A stretch of DNA of 64,000 nucleotides from Fidelibacterota bacterium (GTDB taxonomy: Bacteria; Pseudomonadota; Alphaproteobacteria; Rhodospirillales; Rhodospirillaceae), in contig CANJRA010000008.1 of assembly GCA_947476625.1 (NCBI GenBank), forward strand, positions 36,218 to 100,217, read 5' to 3'. Position numbers and translations under genes: made by a program. Under the pieces are notes generated by a model, which was not told where the DNA came from, ran no database searches, and worked only from the letters and a program-made list of their open reading frames with translations. Shown here piece by piece: positions 29,059-36,698 of the stretch. Position 1 is the stretch's first letter. The number at the start of each line of letters is the position of its first letter.

Positions 29059-30105
29059 TTAGCCCGGCGTATTTCGCGCGCTCCGACGTCTGTATATTTC
29101 CGTCACCGGTACCAACGTTATACCGCGTGCTTCAAGCGATGGCAGCCACTGCTGCAGAGCGTTGCGCGTAGCGTCATGCGGATGACCAATGCCGATAGCG
29201 GTACCGTGCGCCTTGGCGGTGGTCACAAGCAGTTCAAGCTGCTTGGTGACAGCTTCAACAGTCTCGGTGTTATCTATAAAAACGTCGCGTTCCACGAACG
29301 GCACGTCGGCGGCTTTGGCGACGGCGGGACCACTGCTTGCGCCGATCGTTTTTGAATCCAGCCACAACAGCCCGCGCGCCTTCAATTCGTTCATGACGAT
29401 CGCCATGCGCACACTGTCTTGGGTAAACCTACTGCCCATATGATTATTCACGCCCATATACCCGCTCCAGCCATCAAGATCGGCGGCCATCACACGGCGG
29501 ATAGTAGCTTCGTCCATGTCGACCTTCAGCGCGCCGGGACCGGGATTCTCTTTCGGGTCGATGGGCTCCATAGGCAGATGCGCCATAACCTCGTGCCCGC
29601 GCTTGTGCGCTTGATCCGATAGACTTTGAATTCCATCAGCATACGTCATGAGCGAAAGCGTCAGCGGACCATTAAGTTCGATCATCTTGAGCGCACGCGC
29701 GCGATCCAGACCCATGTCGTCGATGACAACTGCGATCACAGACCGCCCGCTCGCCGGGGGTGGCGAGACCTCATTTAACGCAAGCGGTTGTTGCTCCGGC
29801 TCCTTCGTTGCAGGCGGCCGGCTTTTGGGAGTCGAGATTGGTGTGCGCTGCAGGATACTGGCCGTTTCGGGAGCCACACCGGCTTGCACTTCAATCCTGG
29901 GCGGTGGCACTTCACGCGGCGGATGAACCTGCGCCGGCCTAGCAAAATCGGCGGGTTTTTCGGTGCGCATTGCCAGATCAAGCGTGGCGCCAAATATGGC
30001 ACCAAAGCCCACGAGGGCGATCGCGCCAGCGATAAGGAACACCGGTCTGACGCCCATCCATCCGGGCTTAACGCGATTTTGGCCGCTTATACGATCTTCG
30101 GACAT
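29059..30105 (-). CDS. Divergent polysaccharide deacetylase family protein (YibQ-like)
   Basis: A 348-residue protein: a cytoplasmic N-terminus, one transmembrane segment (about 22-45), a proline-rich linker (about 55-120), then a NodB-like TIM-barrel domain (about 125-345). The domain starts IAVVIDDMGLDRARALKMIEL and contains EVMAHLPMEP, NNHMGSRFTQD and GIGHPHDATRNAL, which identify the divergent polysaccharide deacetylase (DUF610) family. The conserved Asp and His residues suggest a metal site; the substrate is unproven, peptidoglycan or an envelope polysaccharide being likely. It lies on the minus strand between trpE and trpG, with its stop 21 nt from the trpE stop, and interrupts the trp genes. 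Confidence 0.9.
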   Translation of the reverse strand: MSEDRISGQNRVKPGWMGVRPVFLIAGAIALVGFGAIFGATLDLAMRTEKPADFARPAQVHPPREVPPPRIEVQAGVAPETASILQRTPISTPKSRPPATKEPEQQPLALNEVSPPPASGRSVIAVVIDDMGLDRARALKMIELNGPLTLSLMTYADGIQSLSDQAHKRGHEVMAHLPMEPIDPKENPGPGALKVDMDEATIRRVMAADLDGWSGYMGVNNHMGSRFTQDSVRMAIVMNELKARGLLWLDSKTIGASSGPAVAKAADVPFVERDVFIDNTETVEAVTKQLELLVTTAKAHGTAIGIGHPHDATRNALQQWLPSLEARGITLVPVTEIYRRRSARNTPG

Positions 30106-30241
30106 GGCCGCTTCTCTAGACTAAACCCCGTTAAACGTCCATGAACGCTAAAGGTTGTAGAGACCCAAATAGTCGCCGCCCTTGCCTTGACGCCTTAGGG
30201 TCTGGGGGGCATCTTGGCCGCAGTTTTTAAAGGTCACAGCT

Positions 30242-30907
30242 ATGCCACCATCTCTCACAAAGCCTGCCGACGCCCCTCTTTATGTGCTGATCGATAACTA
30301 CGACAGCTTTACCTATAACTTGTGGCATTTCCTCGGCGAATTGGGCGCAAACCTCGCCGTGCACCGCAACGACAAAATCACGGTCGACGAAGTCCTTGAC
30401 CTGAAACCTGCGGGCATCGTGCTGTCGCCCGGACCTTGCGACCCGGATAGCGCAGGCATTTGTTTGCCGCTCATCACGGCTGCCGCCGGTAAAGTGCCGG
30501 TGTTCGGCGTTTGCCTCGGCTTGCAATCTATTGGGCAGGCATTTGGCGGCAAGGTCGTTCGCGCGCCTAAACCCATGCATGGCAAGGTTAGCGAAGTCAC
30601 GCATACCGGCCACACAATGTTCGCCAACGTCCCGCATAAATTCGCGGCCACACGTTATCACTCATTGGCGGTAGAGCGCCCTACCTTGCCCGCAGATCTG
30701 GAAATCACTGCCGAAACCGACGACGGCGTGATTATGGGTCTCGCCCACCGCAAGCACCCCATCACCAGTGTGCAATTCCATCCGGAGAGCATTGCGTCTC
30801 AGTACGGGCATCGCATTCTCCGGAACTTTCTCGTCTCCACCGGCTTCGAGGCCAAACCCGAACCTGTGTTCTCGGGACCAATTCGCACGGGCACTGCGGC
30901 GGCATGA
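30242..30907 (+). CDS. trpG: Anthranilate synthase component II (glutamine amidotransferase)
   Basis: Provides ammonia from glutamine to TrpE; 221 residues. The class I amidotransferase triad is complete: Cys91 in FGVCLGLQS, His180 and Glu182 in VQFHPES. The N-terminal [11 protein letters not shown] is diagnostic. The stop overlaps the trpD start (ATGA), beginning a chain of overlapping genes trpG-trpD-trpC-moaC. Confidence 0.97.
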   Translation: MPPSLTKPADAPLYVLIDNYDSFTYNLWHFLGELGANLAVHRNDKITVDEVLDLKPAGIVLSPGPCDPDSAGICLPLITAAAGKVPVFGVCLGLQSIGQAFGGKVVRAPKPMHGKVSEVTHTGHTMFANVPHKFAATRYHSLAVERPTLPADLEITAETDDGVIMGLAHRKHPITSVQFHPESIASQYGHRILRNFLVSTGFEAKPEPVFSGPIRTGTAAA

Positions 30908-31932
30908 GCGATCTAAAACCTTTTCTTGCGAAAGTCGCAGGCGGCGCATCCTTAAGCGAACTCGATGCAGAGAATGCTTTTGAAGTGCTGATGTCGGGGA
31001 TGGCGACGCCGGCTCAAATCGGCGCGTTTCTCATGGCGCTGCGTGTCCGTGGTGAGAGCGTTGACGAAATTACCGGCGCGGCGAAAGTCATGCGCGCGAA
31101 GGCGACCAAAGTCGATGCACCGGCGGGCGCCATCGATACCTGCGGCACTGGCGGCGACGGCGCCGGCACATATAATATTTCTACGGCCGTGGCCCTCGTC
31201 GTCGCGGCTTGCGGCGTCCCAGTCGCAAAACATGGCAACCGCGCCATGTCCTCCAAGTCGGGTACGGCGGATGTGCTGGCCGAATTGGGCGTCAACCTTG
31301 ATGCAGCGCCTGAGGTCACCGCCAGGGCCTTACGTGAGGCCAATATCGGTTTTCTCTTTGCGCAAAAACATCACAGCGCCATGAAGTACGTGGCGCCCGT
31401 ACGTCAGGAATTGGGACAGCGCACGATTTTCAATCTTCTCGGTCCATTATCCAACCCTGCCGGAGCAAAACGCCAGTTGATCGGCGTATTCACACAAAAG
31501 TGGATTGTGCCGCTTGCCGAAACATTGGGCCGTTTAGGCTCGGAGCGCGCTTGGGTCGTGCACGGCAGCGACGGCCTGGATGAAATTACGACGACCGGTC
31601 CAACCTTCGTCGCCGAACTCAAAGACAGCAAAGTCAAAACCTACGAAATAACGCCCGAGGACGCTGGAATAAAGCGCGCCAAGCCGGAAGAACTTACCGG
31701 TGGCGATGTCACTGTTAATGCCGCCGCGATGCGCGCGCTGTTGCAAGGACGCGAAGGTCCATATCGCGATATTGTCACGCTCAATGCCGCCGCTGCGCTT
31801 GTCGTCGCTGGCAAAACCATGACGTTGAAAGACGGCGCGGCCATGGCGCTCAATGCCATCGTCAACGGCAAGGCCGCCGCCACGCTCGCGGCATTAGTTT
31901 CCATCACCAACGATCGTGCGCTGTCGGCATGA
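30904..31932 (+). CDS. trpD: Anthranilate phosphoribosyltransferase
   Basis: Second step of tryptophan synthesis, joining anthranilate to phosphoribosyl pyrophosphate; 342 residues. Seen: the glycine-rich [17 protein letters not shown] (PRPP binding), [44 protein letters not shown] and [11 protein letters not shown]. It overlaps both neighbours by 4 nt, so the three trp enzymes are translationally coupled. Confidence 0.98.
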   Translation: MSDLKPFLAKVAGGASLSELDAENAFEVLMSGMATPAQIGAFLMALRVRGESVDEITGAAKVMRAKATKVDAPAGAIDTCGTGGDGAGTYNISTAVALVVAACGVPVAKHGNRAMSSKSGTADVLAELGVNLDAAPEVTARALREANIGFLFAQKHHSAMKYVAPVRQELGQRTIFNLLGPLSNPAGAKRQLIGVFTQKWIVPLAETLGRLGSERAWVVHGSDGLDEITTTGPTFVAELKDSKVKTYEITPEDAGIKRAKPEELTGGDVTVNAAAMRALLQGREGPYRDIVTLNAAAALVVAGKTMTLKDGAAMALNAIVNGKAAATLAALVSITNDRALSA

Positions 31933-32735
31933 GCGACGTGCTCGCAAAAATTTGCGCTGCAAAACGCGAAGCCGTTACCAAGCGAAAGCAACGCGTCGCA
32001 CAGGCTGAATTAGAACAACGCGCGAAAGCCGCGGCGCCTGCACGGGGATTTGCCGCTGCATTGTCTGCAAAAGCGGCGCGCGGCCAATATGCCTTGATCG
32101 CAGAAATTAAGAAGGCTTCACCCTCTGCCGGCCTTATCCGCGCTGATTTCGATCCCGCGGCACTCGCCAAGGCTTATGAACGTGGCGGCGCCGCATGCTT
32201 GAGCGTTTTAACGGAAGAAGGCCACTTCGAAGGTGACGACTCCCACCTGCAACAGACCCGCACCGCAGTTAGCTTGCCGGTGATCCGCAAAGACTTCATG
32301 CTTGAGACATATCAAGTGGTGGAGTCACGCGCGCTCGGCGCCGACTGCATTCTGCTGATTATGGCTGCGCTCAGCGACGCAGAAGCGGCAGAACTCGAGA
32401 CCTGCGCCATTCAATTCGGACTGGATGTGCTGATCGAGGTGCATGATGCGGGCGAGCTGACGCGCGCTTTGAAACTGAAATCCCCACTGATCGGCGTCAA
32501 CAATCGCAACCTCAAAACGCTTGTCACCGATATTGCTACAACTGAAGAACTGGCAGCGCTTGTGCCGCCCGGACGCGTGCTCGTAGCTGAGAGCGGACTG
32601 AAGACGCCTGCCGATCTCGCACGCATGGCGCGCTGTGGCGCGCAGCGTTTTTTGATCGGCGAATCGCTGATGAGGCAGGATAATGTCGAGGCTGCCACAC
32701 GGGCACTCCTAAAACAGGAAACCGCGCATGCCTAA
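31929..32735 (+). CDS. trpC: Indole-3-glycerol phosphate synthase
   Basis: TIM-barrel enzyme making indole-3-glycerol phosphate; 268 residues, the monofunctional form without a TrpF domain. Signatures: [16 protein letters not shown] near residue 55, [38 protein letters not shown] and [11 protein letters not shown]. It overlaps trpD by 4 nt and moaC by 8 nt. trpF, trpB and trpA are not in the window. Confidence 0.97.
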   Translation: MSDVLAKICAAKREAVTKRKQRVAQAELEQRAKAAAPARGFAAALSAKAARGQYALIAEIKKASPSAGLIRADFDPAALAKAYERGGAACLSVLTEEGHFEGDDSHLQQTRTAVSLPVIRKDFMLETYQVVESRALGADCILLIMAALSDAEAAELETCAIQFGLDVLIEVHDAGELTRALKLKSPLIGVNNRNLKTLVTDIATTEELAALVPPGRVLVAESGLKTPADLARMARCGAQRFLIGESLMRQDNVEAATRALLKQETAHA

Positions 32736-33222
32736 AAAGAAACCCAAAAAGAACCTCACGCATTTCGATGCCAATGGCAACGCGGTGATGGTCGACGTGT
32801 CGGACAAGATCGCCACAGTGCGCGAAGCCGTGGCTAAAGGCTCGGTGTTCATGGAACCCGCGACATTAAAACTCATCACGTCGCGCAAAGTAAAAAAGGG
32901 TGATGTACTGACCGTCGCGCAACTCGCGGGCATTCAGGGCGCCAAGCGTACGCCGGACATTATCCCTCTGTGCCATCCAATCGCATTGTCAAAAGTCACG
33001 GTAGATTTGGAATGCGATACCAAGAAAAGCGCAGTACACATCACCGCTACATGTAAAGTCACCGGCCAGACCGGCGTGGAGATGGAAGCACTTACCGCTG
33101 TTTCAGCCGCGGCCCTTACGGTTTACGATATGTGCAAAGCCGTCGACCGCGCCATGCGTATCACCGACATCCGCCTTGTGAAAAAGTCCGGCGGAAAGTC
33201 GGGCGTTTTCGAGCAGAAATAG
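32728..33222 (+). CDS. moaC: Cyclic pyranopterin monophosphate synthase
   Basis: Second enzyme of molybdenum cofactor synthesis, acting after MoaA; 164 residues. Family motifs: [25 protein letters not shown] (about 71-82), [15 protein letters not shown] and [11 protein letters not shown], which hold the active-site His, Lys and Asp. It overlaps trpC by 8 nt, so cofactor synthesis is tied to the trp operon, a common alphaproteobacterial arrangement. It supplies the molybdoenzymes at 1.2 and 16.5 kb. Confidence 0.97.
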   Translation: MPKKKPKKNLTHFDANGNAVMVDVSDKIATVREAVAKGSVFMEPATLKLITSRKVKKGDVLTVAQLAGIQGAKRTPDIIPLCHPIALSKVTVDLECDTKKSAVHITATCKVTGQTGVEMEALTAVSAAALTVYDMCKAVDRAMRITDIRLVKKSGGKSGVFEQK

Positions 33223-33223
33223 C

Positions 33224-34429
33224 ATGGCCTCGCTGCTTCCCGTTGCTGAAGCGCGCAGAATGATTGTCGACGATCTCAACCCCGTCGGCACCGAACCCAT
33301 AAAATTATGGGATGCTCTGGGACGGGTGCTGCGCACAGACTCTACGGCGCGGGTCTCTCACCCACCCGCCGACGTTTCTGCCATGGATGGTTACGCCGTG
33401 CGCAGCGACGATGTAACTGCAGTTCCAAAAAGCCTTCACGTCGTCGGCGAGTCCGCCGCCGGGCACCCATGCCGCATACCGGTAAATGCCGGTGAGGCCG
33501 TGCGCATTTTCACCGGCGCCTTTGTGCCCGTGGGCGCCGACTCTGTTGTTATACAGGAAGACACGACGGCGCGTGCCGAAAGCGTCACACTAAATGAAGC
33601 GCCTACGCGCGGACGCCATATCCGGCGCGCCGGACAGGATTTCAAAGCCGGCGACGTTGTCCTCACCTCGCCGCGCCGGCTGACCGCACGAGACATAGGC
33701 CTGCTAAGTGCCATGAATCATCCACGTGTCACGGTCTCGAAACGACCCGTGATCGGCGTTATTTCGACAGGCGATGAAATCGTCATGCCAGGAGAGCCCA
33801 TCGGTGTTGGGCAAATCGTTTCTGCCAACGGACCTGCGCTCTGCGCCTTCATCGCTGCGCATGGCGGCGAAGCTTTCAACCTGGGCATCGTAAAAGATGA
33901 CCCCAAAGCATTGGTACGCATTGCCGAAAAGGTTCGCCATCTCGACATGCTCGTTACCAGCGGCGGTGTTTCCGTGGGCTATCACGACGTTGTTAAAGGT
34001 GGACTCACGTCTGCTGGGTTCAAGGCCGCGTTTCATAAAATCGCCATGCGTCCTGGCAAACCCCTGCTCTACGGCCGCTTGCACGATCTGCCGGTAATGG
34101 GTCTACCGGGCAATCCGGTCTCGGCGATGGTCTGCGCGGTGCTGTTTCTCGGGGCTGCATTGGCGAAATTGCAGGGACTGGCGGGCGACCCGCCGCAAAG
34201 AGTCTCCGCGCGATTAGCGACCGACCTGAACGCAAATGACAGTCGCACCGACCACATACGGGCGACGATCGGTCTCGGCCCCGACGGCATTCCCGTCGTG
34301 ACACCCTTCGCCAAACAAGACAGCGCGATGCTCGCAAACTTCGCCCGCGCAGATGTTTTGATTGTTCGAGAGCCCGGCGCTCCTGCGGCGCAGAAGGGCC
34401 AGATGGTTTTTGTTATCCCCCTCAGCTGA
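33224..34429 (+). CDS. moeA: Molybdopterin molybdenumtransferase
   Basis: Inserts molybdate into adenylated molybdopterin; 401 residues with the MoeA domain order: N-terminal domain with SAMDGYAVRSDD, domain with RRAGQDFKAGDV, the MogA-like catalytic domain with VISTGDEIVMPGEPI, TSGGVSVGYHDVV and MGLPGNPVSA, then a small C-terminal domain. It starts 1 nt after moaC. In many relatives lexA follows directly; here a DUF1428 gene intervenes. Confidence 0.96.
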   Translation: MASLLPVAEARRMIVDDLNPVGTEPIKLWDALGRVLRTDSTARVSHPPADVSAMDGYAVRSDDVTAVPKSLHVVGESAAGHPCRIPVNAGEAVRIFTGAFVPVGADSVVIQEDTTARAESVTLNEAPTRGRHIRRAGQDFKAGDVVLTSPRRLTARDIGLLSAMNHPRVTVSKRPVIGVISTGDEIVMPGEPIGVGQIVSANGPALCAFIAAHGGEAFNLGIVKDDPKALVRIAEKVRHLDMLVTSGGVSVGYHDVVKGGLTSAGFKAAFHKIAMRPGKPLLYGRLHDLPVMGLPGNPVSAMVCAVLFLGAALAKLQGLAGDPPQRVSARLATDLNANDSRTDHIRATIGLGPDGIPVVTPFAKQDSAMLANFARADVLIVREPGAPAAQKGQMVFVIPLS

Positions 34430-34545
34430 CACCACCGCATCGTTACATACGAGCGTTTCGGGTTTGATTGCAGCATCACACGCATGGCGTTCACCGCGCA
34501 GTTACGCGATTCTCTTTGTAAGGAACTGGCCCGTTAGCTCACGCA

Positions 34546-34554
34546 TGGTATAAT
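34546..34554 (+). promoter_or_regulatory. Extended -10 promoter before the DUF1428 gene
   Basis: TGGTATAAT combines a TGn extension with a perfect TATAAT (34549-34554), 29 nt before the start codon. The -35 region (about 34526-34531, CTGGCC) is poor, as usual for extended -10 promoters. An AGGAGGA ribosome site follows at about 34571-34577. Confidence 0.65.
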
Positions 34555-34582
34555 ACGCCGCCCGAAAACTAGGAGGACTCTT

Positions 34583-34834
34583 ATGGCTTACGTCGACGGA
34601 TTTATCATGCCCGTGCCGAAGAAAAAGGTCGCGGCATATATCAAACTCGCAAAACTGGCCGGCAAAATCTGGCGCGAACACGGCGCACTCGATTACAAAG
34701 AATGTGCCGCCGACGACGCGCCGGTAGGCAAACTGACGTCATTTCCGCGTAGCGTGAAAATGCACGGCAAGAGCACGCCCTTCGACGGCAAGCGTATGAT
34801 CTATGGCGGCTTCAAAGTCGCGGTAGACGCTTAA
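34583..34834 (+). CDS. DUF1428 family protein with an internal deletion
   Basis: Residues 1-55 match the start of the DUF1428 (YbaA-like) family (MAYVDGFIMPVPKKK, REHGALDYKEC, GKLTSFPRSVK). Residues 58-83 match its end (STPFDGKRMIYGGFKVAVDA). Family members known to me are about 115-120 residues; this one has 83. The missing central block, normally the second ferredoxin-like strand-helix unit, would fall between SVK and GKS, in frame. Promoter, ribosome site and frame are intact, so a shortened protein may be made, but a working fold is doubtful. The function of the family is unknown. No downstream partner: lexA has its own promoter. Confidence 0.75.
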   Translation: MAYVDGFIMPVPKKKVAAYIKLAKLAGKIWREHGALDYKECAADDAPVGKLTSFPRSVKMHGKSTPFDGKRMIYGGFKVAVDA

Positions 34835-34910
34835 AGACGATTGGCGAGCGCAGCATCGGCACCGCGTCCGCCCGCCTTCCTCACATATCGGCGCGACTCC
34901 TACGACGTCC

Positions 34911-34939
34911 TTGACGGGTCAGAAGAACCAAAGTAGAAC
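34911..34939 (+). promoter_or_regulatory. lexA promoter with overlapping SOS box
   Basis: A -35 box TTGACG (34911-34916), a 17-nt spacer and a -10 box TAGAAC (34934-34939). The sequence GAACCAAAGTAGAAC at 34925-34939 is an exact GAAC-N7-GAAC, the reverse complement of the alphaproteobacterial LexA box GTTC-N7-GTTC. It covers the -10 element, so LexA bound here would block its own transcription. Confidence 0.85.
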
Positions 34940-34993
34940 ATTGGTCAGTTTCTGGTTTTGTTCTAAGGCGATATGTCGCCGGAAAGGCTGCCG

Positions 34994-35716
34994 ATGCTGA
35001 CGAAGAAACAACACCAACTCCTGCTCTTTATCCGCGATCGGGTTGGTCGTGACGGGGTTGCCCCATCCTTCGACGAGATGAAGGAGGCGCTTCAGCTGAA
35101 GTCCAAATCCGGCATACATCGTCTCATCATGGCTTTGGAGGAACGTGGATTTTTGCGCCGCCTGCCCCACCGCGCACGCGCTCTGGAAGTGGTGAAGGTT
35201 CCCGACAACATGTTACCGGCAACGGCAGAAAAGGCGAGCGAGCGTCCCAGCGCTGGGTTCAATCCGAACGTCATTAAAGGCAACTTCTCTGGCGCCATGC
35301 CAGGTGCCTCGGTCAAAGCCGGTGCTCATCAGGAAAGCATTGATCTGCCCCTCTACGGCAAGATCGCCGCCGGCACGCCCATTGAGGCTTTACGCAATCC
35401 CACCGAGCACGTCGGCGTCCCAGGCGCCATGCTTGGCACCGGCGAACATTACGCGCTAACCATCGACGGCGATTCGATGGTCGATGCCGGTATCATGGAT
35501 GGCGACACAGTGATCATTAGACGCTGCGACACCGCCGAAAATGGCTCCATCGTCGTCGCGCTGGTCGACGACAAGGAAGCCACATTGAAACGCCTCCGGC
35601 GTAAAGGCGAAAGCATCGCGCTGGAGCCGGCGAACAAAGCGTATGAAACCCGTATCTTCGGCCCGGACCGTGTTCGCGTGCAGGGCAAACTCGTCGGGCT
35701 CTTGCGGCAGTACTGA
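34994..35716 (+). CDS. lexA: SOS response repressor LexA
   Basis: Transcriptional repressor that cleaves itself when RecA is active; 240 residues. The N-terminal winged helix has [22 protein letters not shown], the recognition helix type of alphaproteobacteria. A linker leads to the S24 peptidase domain, with the cleavage site Ala-Gly in KIAAGTP, Ser161 in GDSMVDAG and Lys199 in ATLKRL. The start at 34994 (MLTKKQ) matches the family and has AAAGG before it; an upstream in-frame ATG at 34973 is less likely. Its promoter carries an SOS box, indicating autoregulation. Confidence 0.96.
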   Translation: MLTKKQHQLLLFIRDRVGRDGVAPSFDEMKEALQLKSKSGIHRLIMALEERGFLRRLPHRARALEVVKVPDNMLPATAEKASERPSAGFNPNVIKGNFSGAMPGASVKAGAHQESIDLPLYGKIAAGTPIEALRNPTEHVGVPGAMLGTGEHYALTIDGDSMVDAGIMDGDTVIIRRCDTAENGSIVVALVDDKEATLKRLRRKGESIALEPANKAYETRIFGPDRVRVQGKLVGLLRQY

Positions 35717-35724
35717 TCCGAGTT

Positions 35725-36618
35725 TCAAGCCATCAGATATTTGTTGAACCACTCCAGCGTGCGTTGCCACGCTTGCTTGGCCGCGGCTTCGTCATAACGT
35801 GGTGTCGTATCGTTGTGGAAACCGTGATTGGCGGCTTTGTAGACGTGCATTTCATGCGGCACCTTAGCCTTCGCGAGAGCATCATCATAAGCCTGCGCAC
35901 CGGCGTTGACGCGTTTGTCGAGTTCACCGTAATGCGCCATGATAGGCGTTTTGACCTTTACCGCGTCCTCAGGGCTTGGTTGGGAACCATAGAACGGAAC
36001 ACCCGCAGACAATCCGTCCCCTAAGCGCACGGCAAGCTGATTCACGACACCACCGCCGAAACAAAAACCGACCGCGCCTAATTTGCCCGTGCAATCGGGT
36101 CGCGACTTCAGCCACGTCGCAGCGGCAACAAAATCTTCAGCCATCTTGGCGCGGTCCAAGTTTCGGAACAGTTCCACGCCATTTTCTTCGTTTCCAGGGT
36201 AGCCGCCGACGGAGGTCAATGCGTCGGGAGCAAACGCCATATAGCCTGCAACGCCGAGGCGGCGCGCTACGTCTTCTATGTATGGATTGAGTCCGCGGTT
36301 TTCGTGAATCACCAAAACGGCCGGCAATTTCCCGGATGCATTCGCGGGTCTCACAAACAAGCCTTTTATGCTGCCATTACCTTGCGGCGAAGAAACCGTC
36401 GCGGTTTCAGTTTTGATTCTCTTGTCGTCTTTCGGGACCTGCTGCGCCCAAGCGAAGTTTGGCTTCAACATGTCAAGCAGCGCCGCCGCGGTTACGCCGC
36501 CGACAGCAAATTTTTTTGCCCTATCCAAAAAATCGCGGCGATTAATTCCACCATGCACATACCCATCGAACAGATTCAAAAGTTCCTGCGTAAAATCTGA
36601 TGCCTTTTTGCGTTCCAT
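35725..36618 (-). CDS. Exported dienelactone hydrolase family protein
   Basis: Alpha/beta hydrolase of the dienelactone hydrolase family (YghX-like), 297 residues. The catalytic triad is visible: Cys186 in GFCFGGG, Asp234 in GELDKRV and His265 in NHGFHND. The N-terminal region has NRRDFLDRAKKFAVGGVTAAALL (Arg27-Arg28), which resembles a twin-arginine signal with a 24-residue leading extension; export via Tat is likely. A GGGAGG ribosome site supports the start at 36618. The substrate is unknown. It converges on lexA with 8 nt between stops, and lies downstream of the broken comEC on the same strand. Confidence 0.88.
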   Translation of the reverse strand: MERKKASDFTQELLNLFDGYVHGGINRRDFLDRAKKFAVGGVTAAALLDMLKPNFAWAQQVPKDDKRIKTETATVSSPQGNGSIKGLFVRPANASGKLPAVLVIHENRGLNPYIEDVARRLGVAGYMAFAPDALTSVGGYPGNEENGVELFRNLDRAKMAEDFVAAATWLKSRPDCTGKLGAVGFCFGGGVVNQLAVRLGDGLSAGVPFYGSQPSPEDAVKVKTPIMAHYGELDKRVNAGAQAYDDALAKAKVPHEMHVYKAANHGFHNDTTPRYDEAAAKQAWQRTLEWFNKYLMA

Positions 36619-36698
36619 CGAGAAGCCTCCCTGATATCGGCCATAATCCCGTGCGCGCTCACCCTAACACTTCGCACCATCGACGTCATGCGCGCGCC

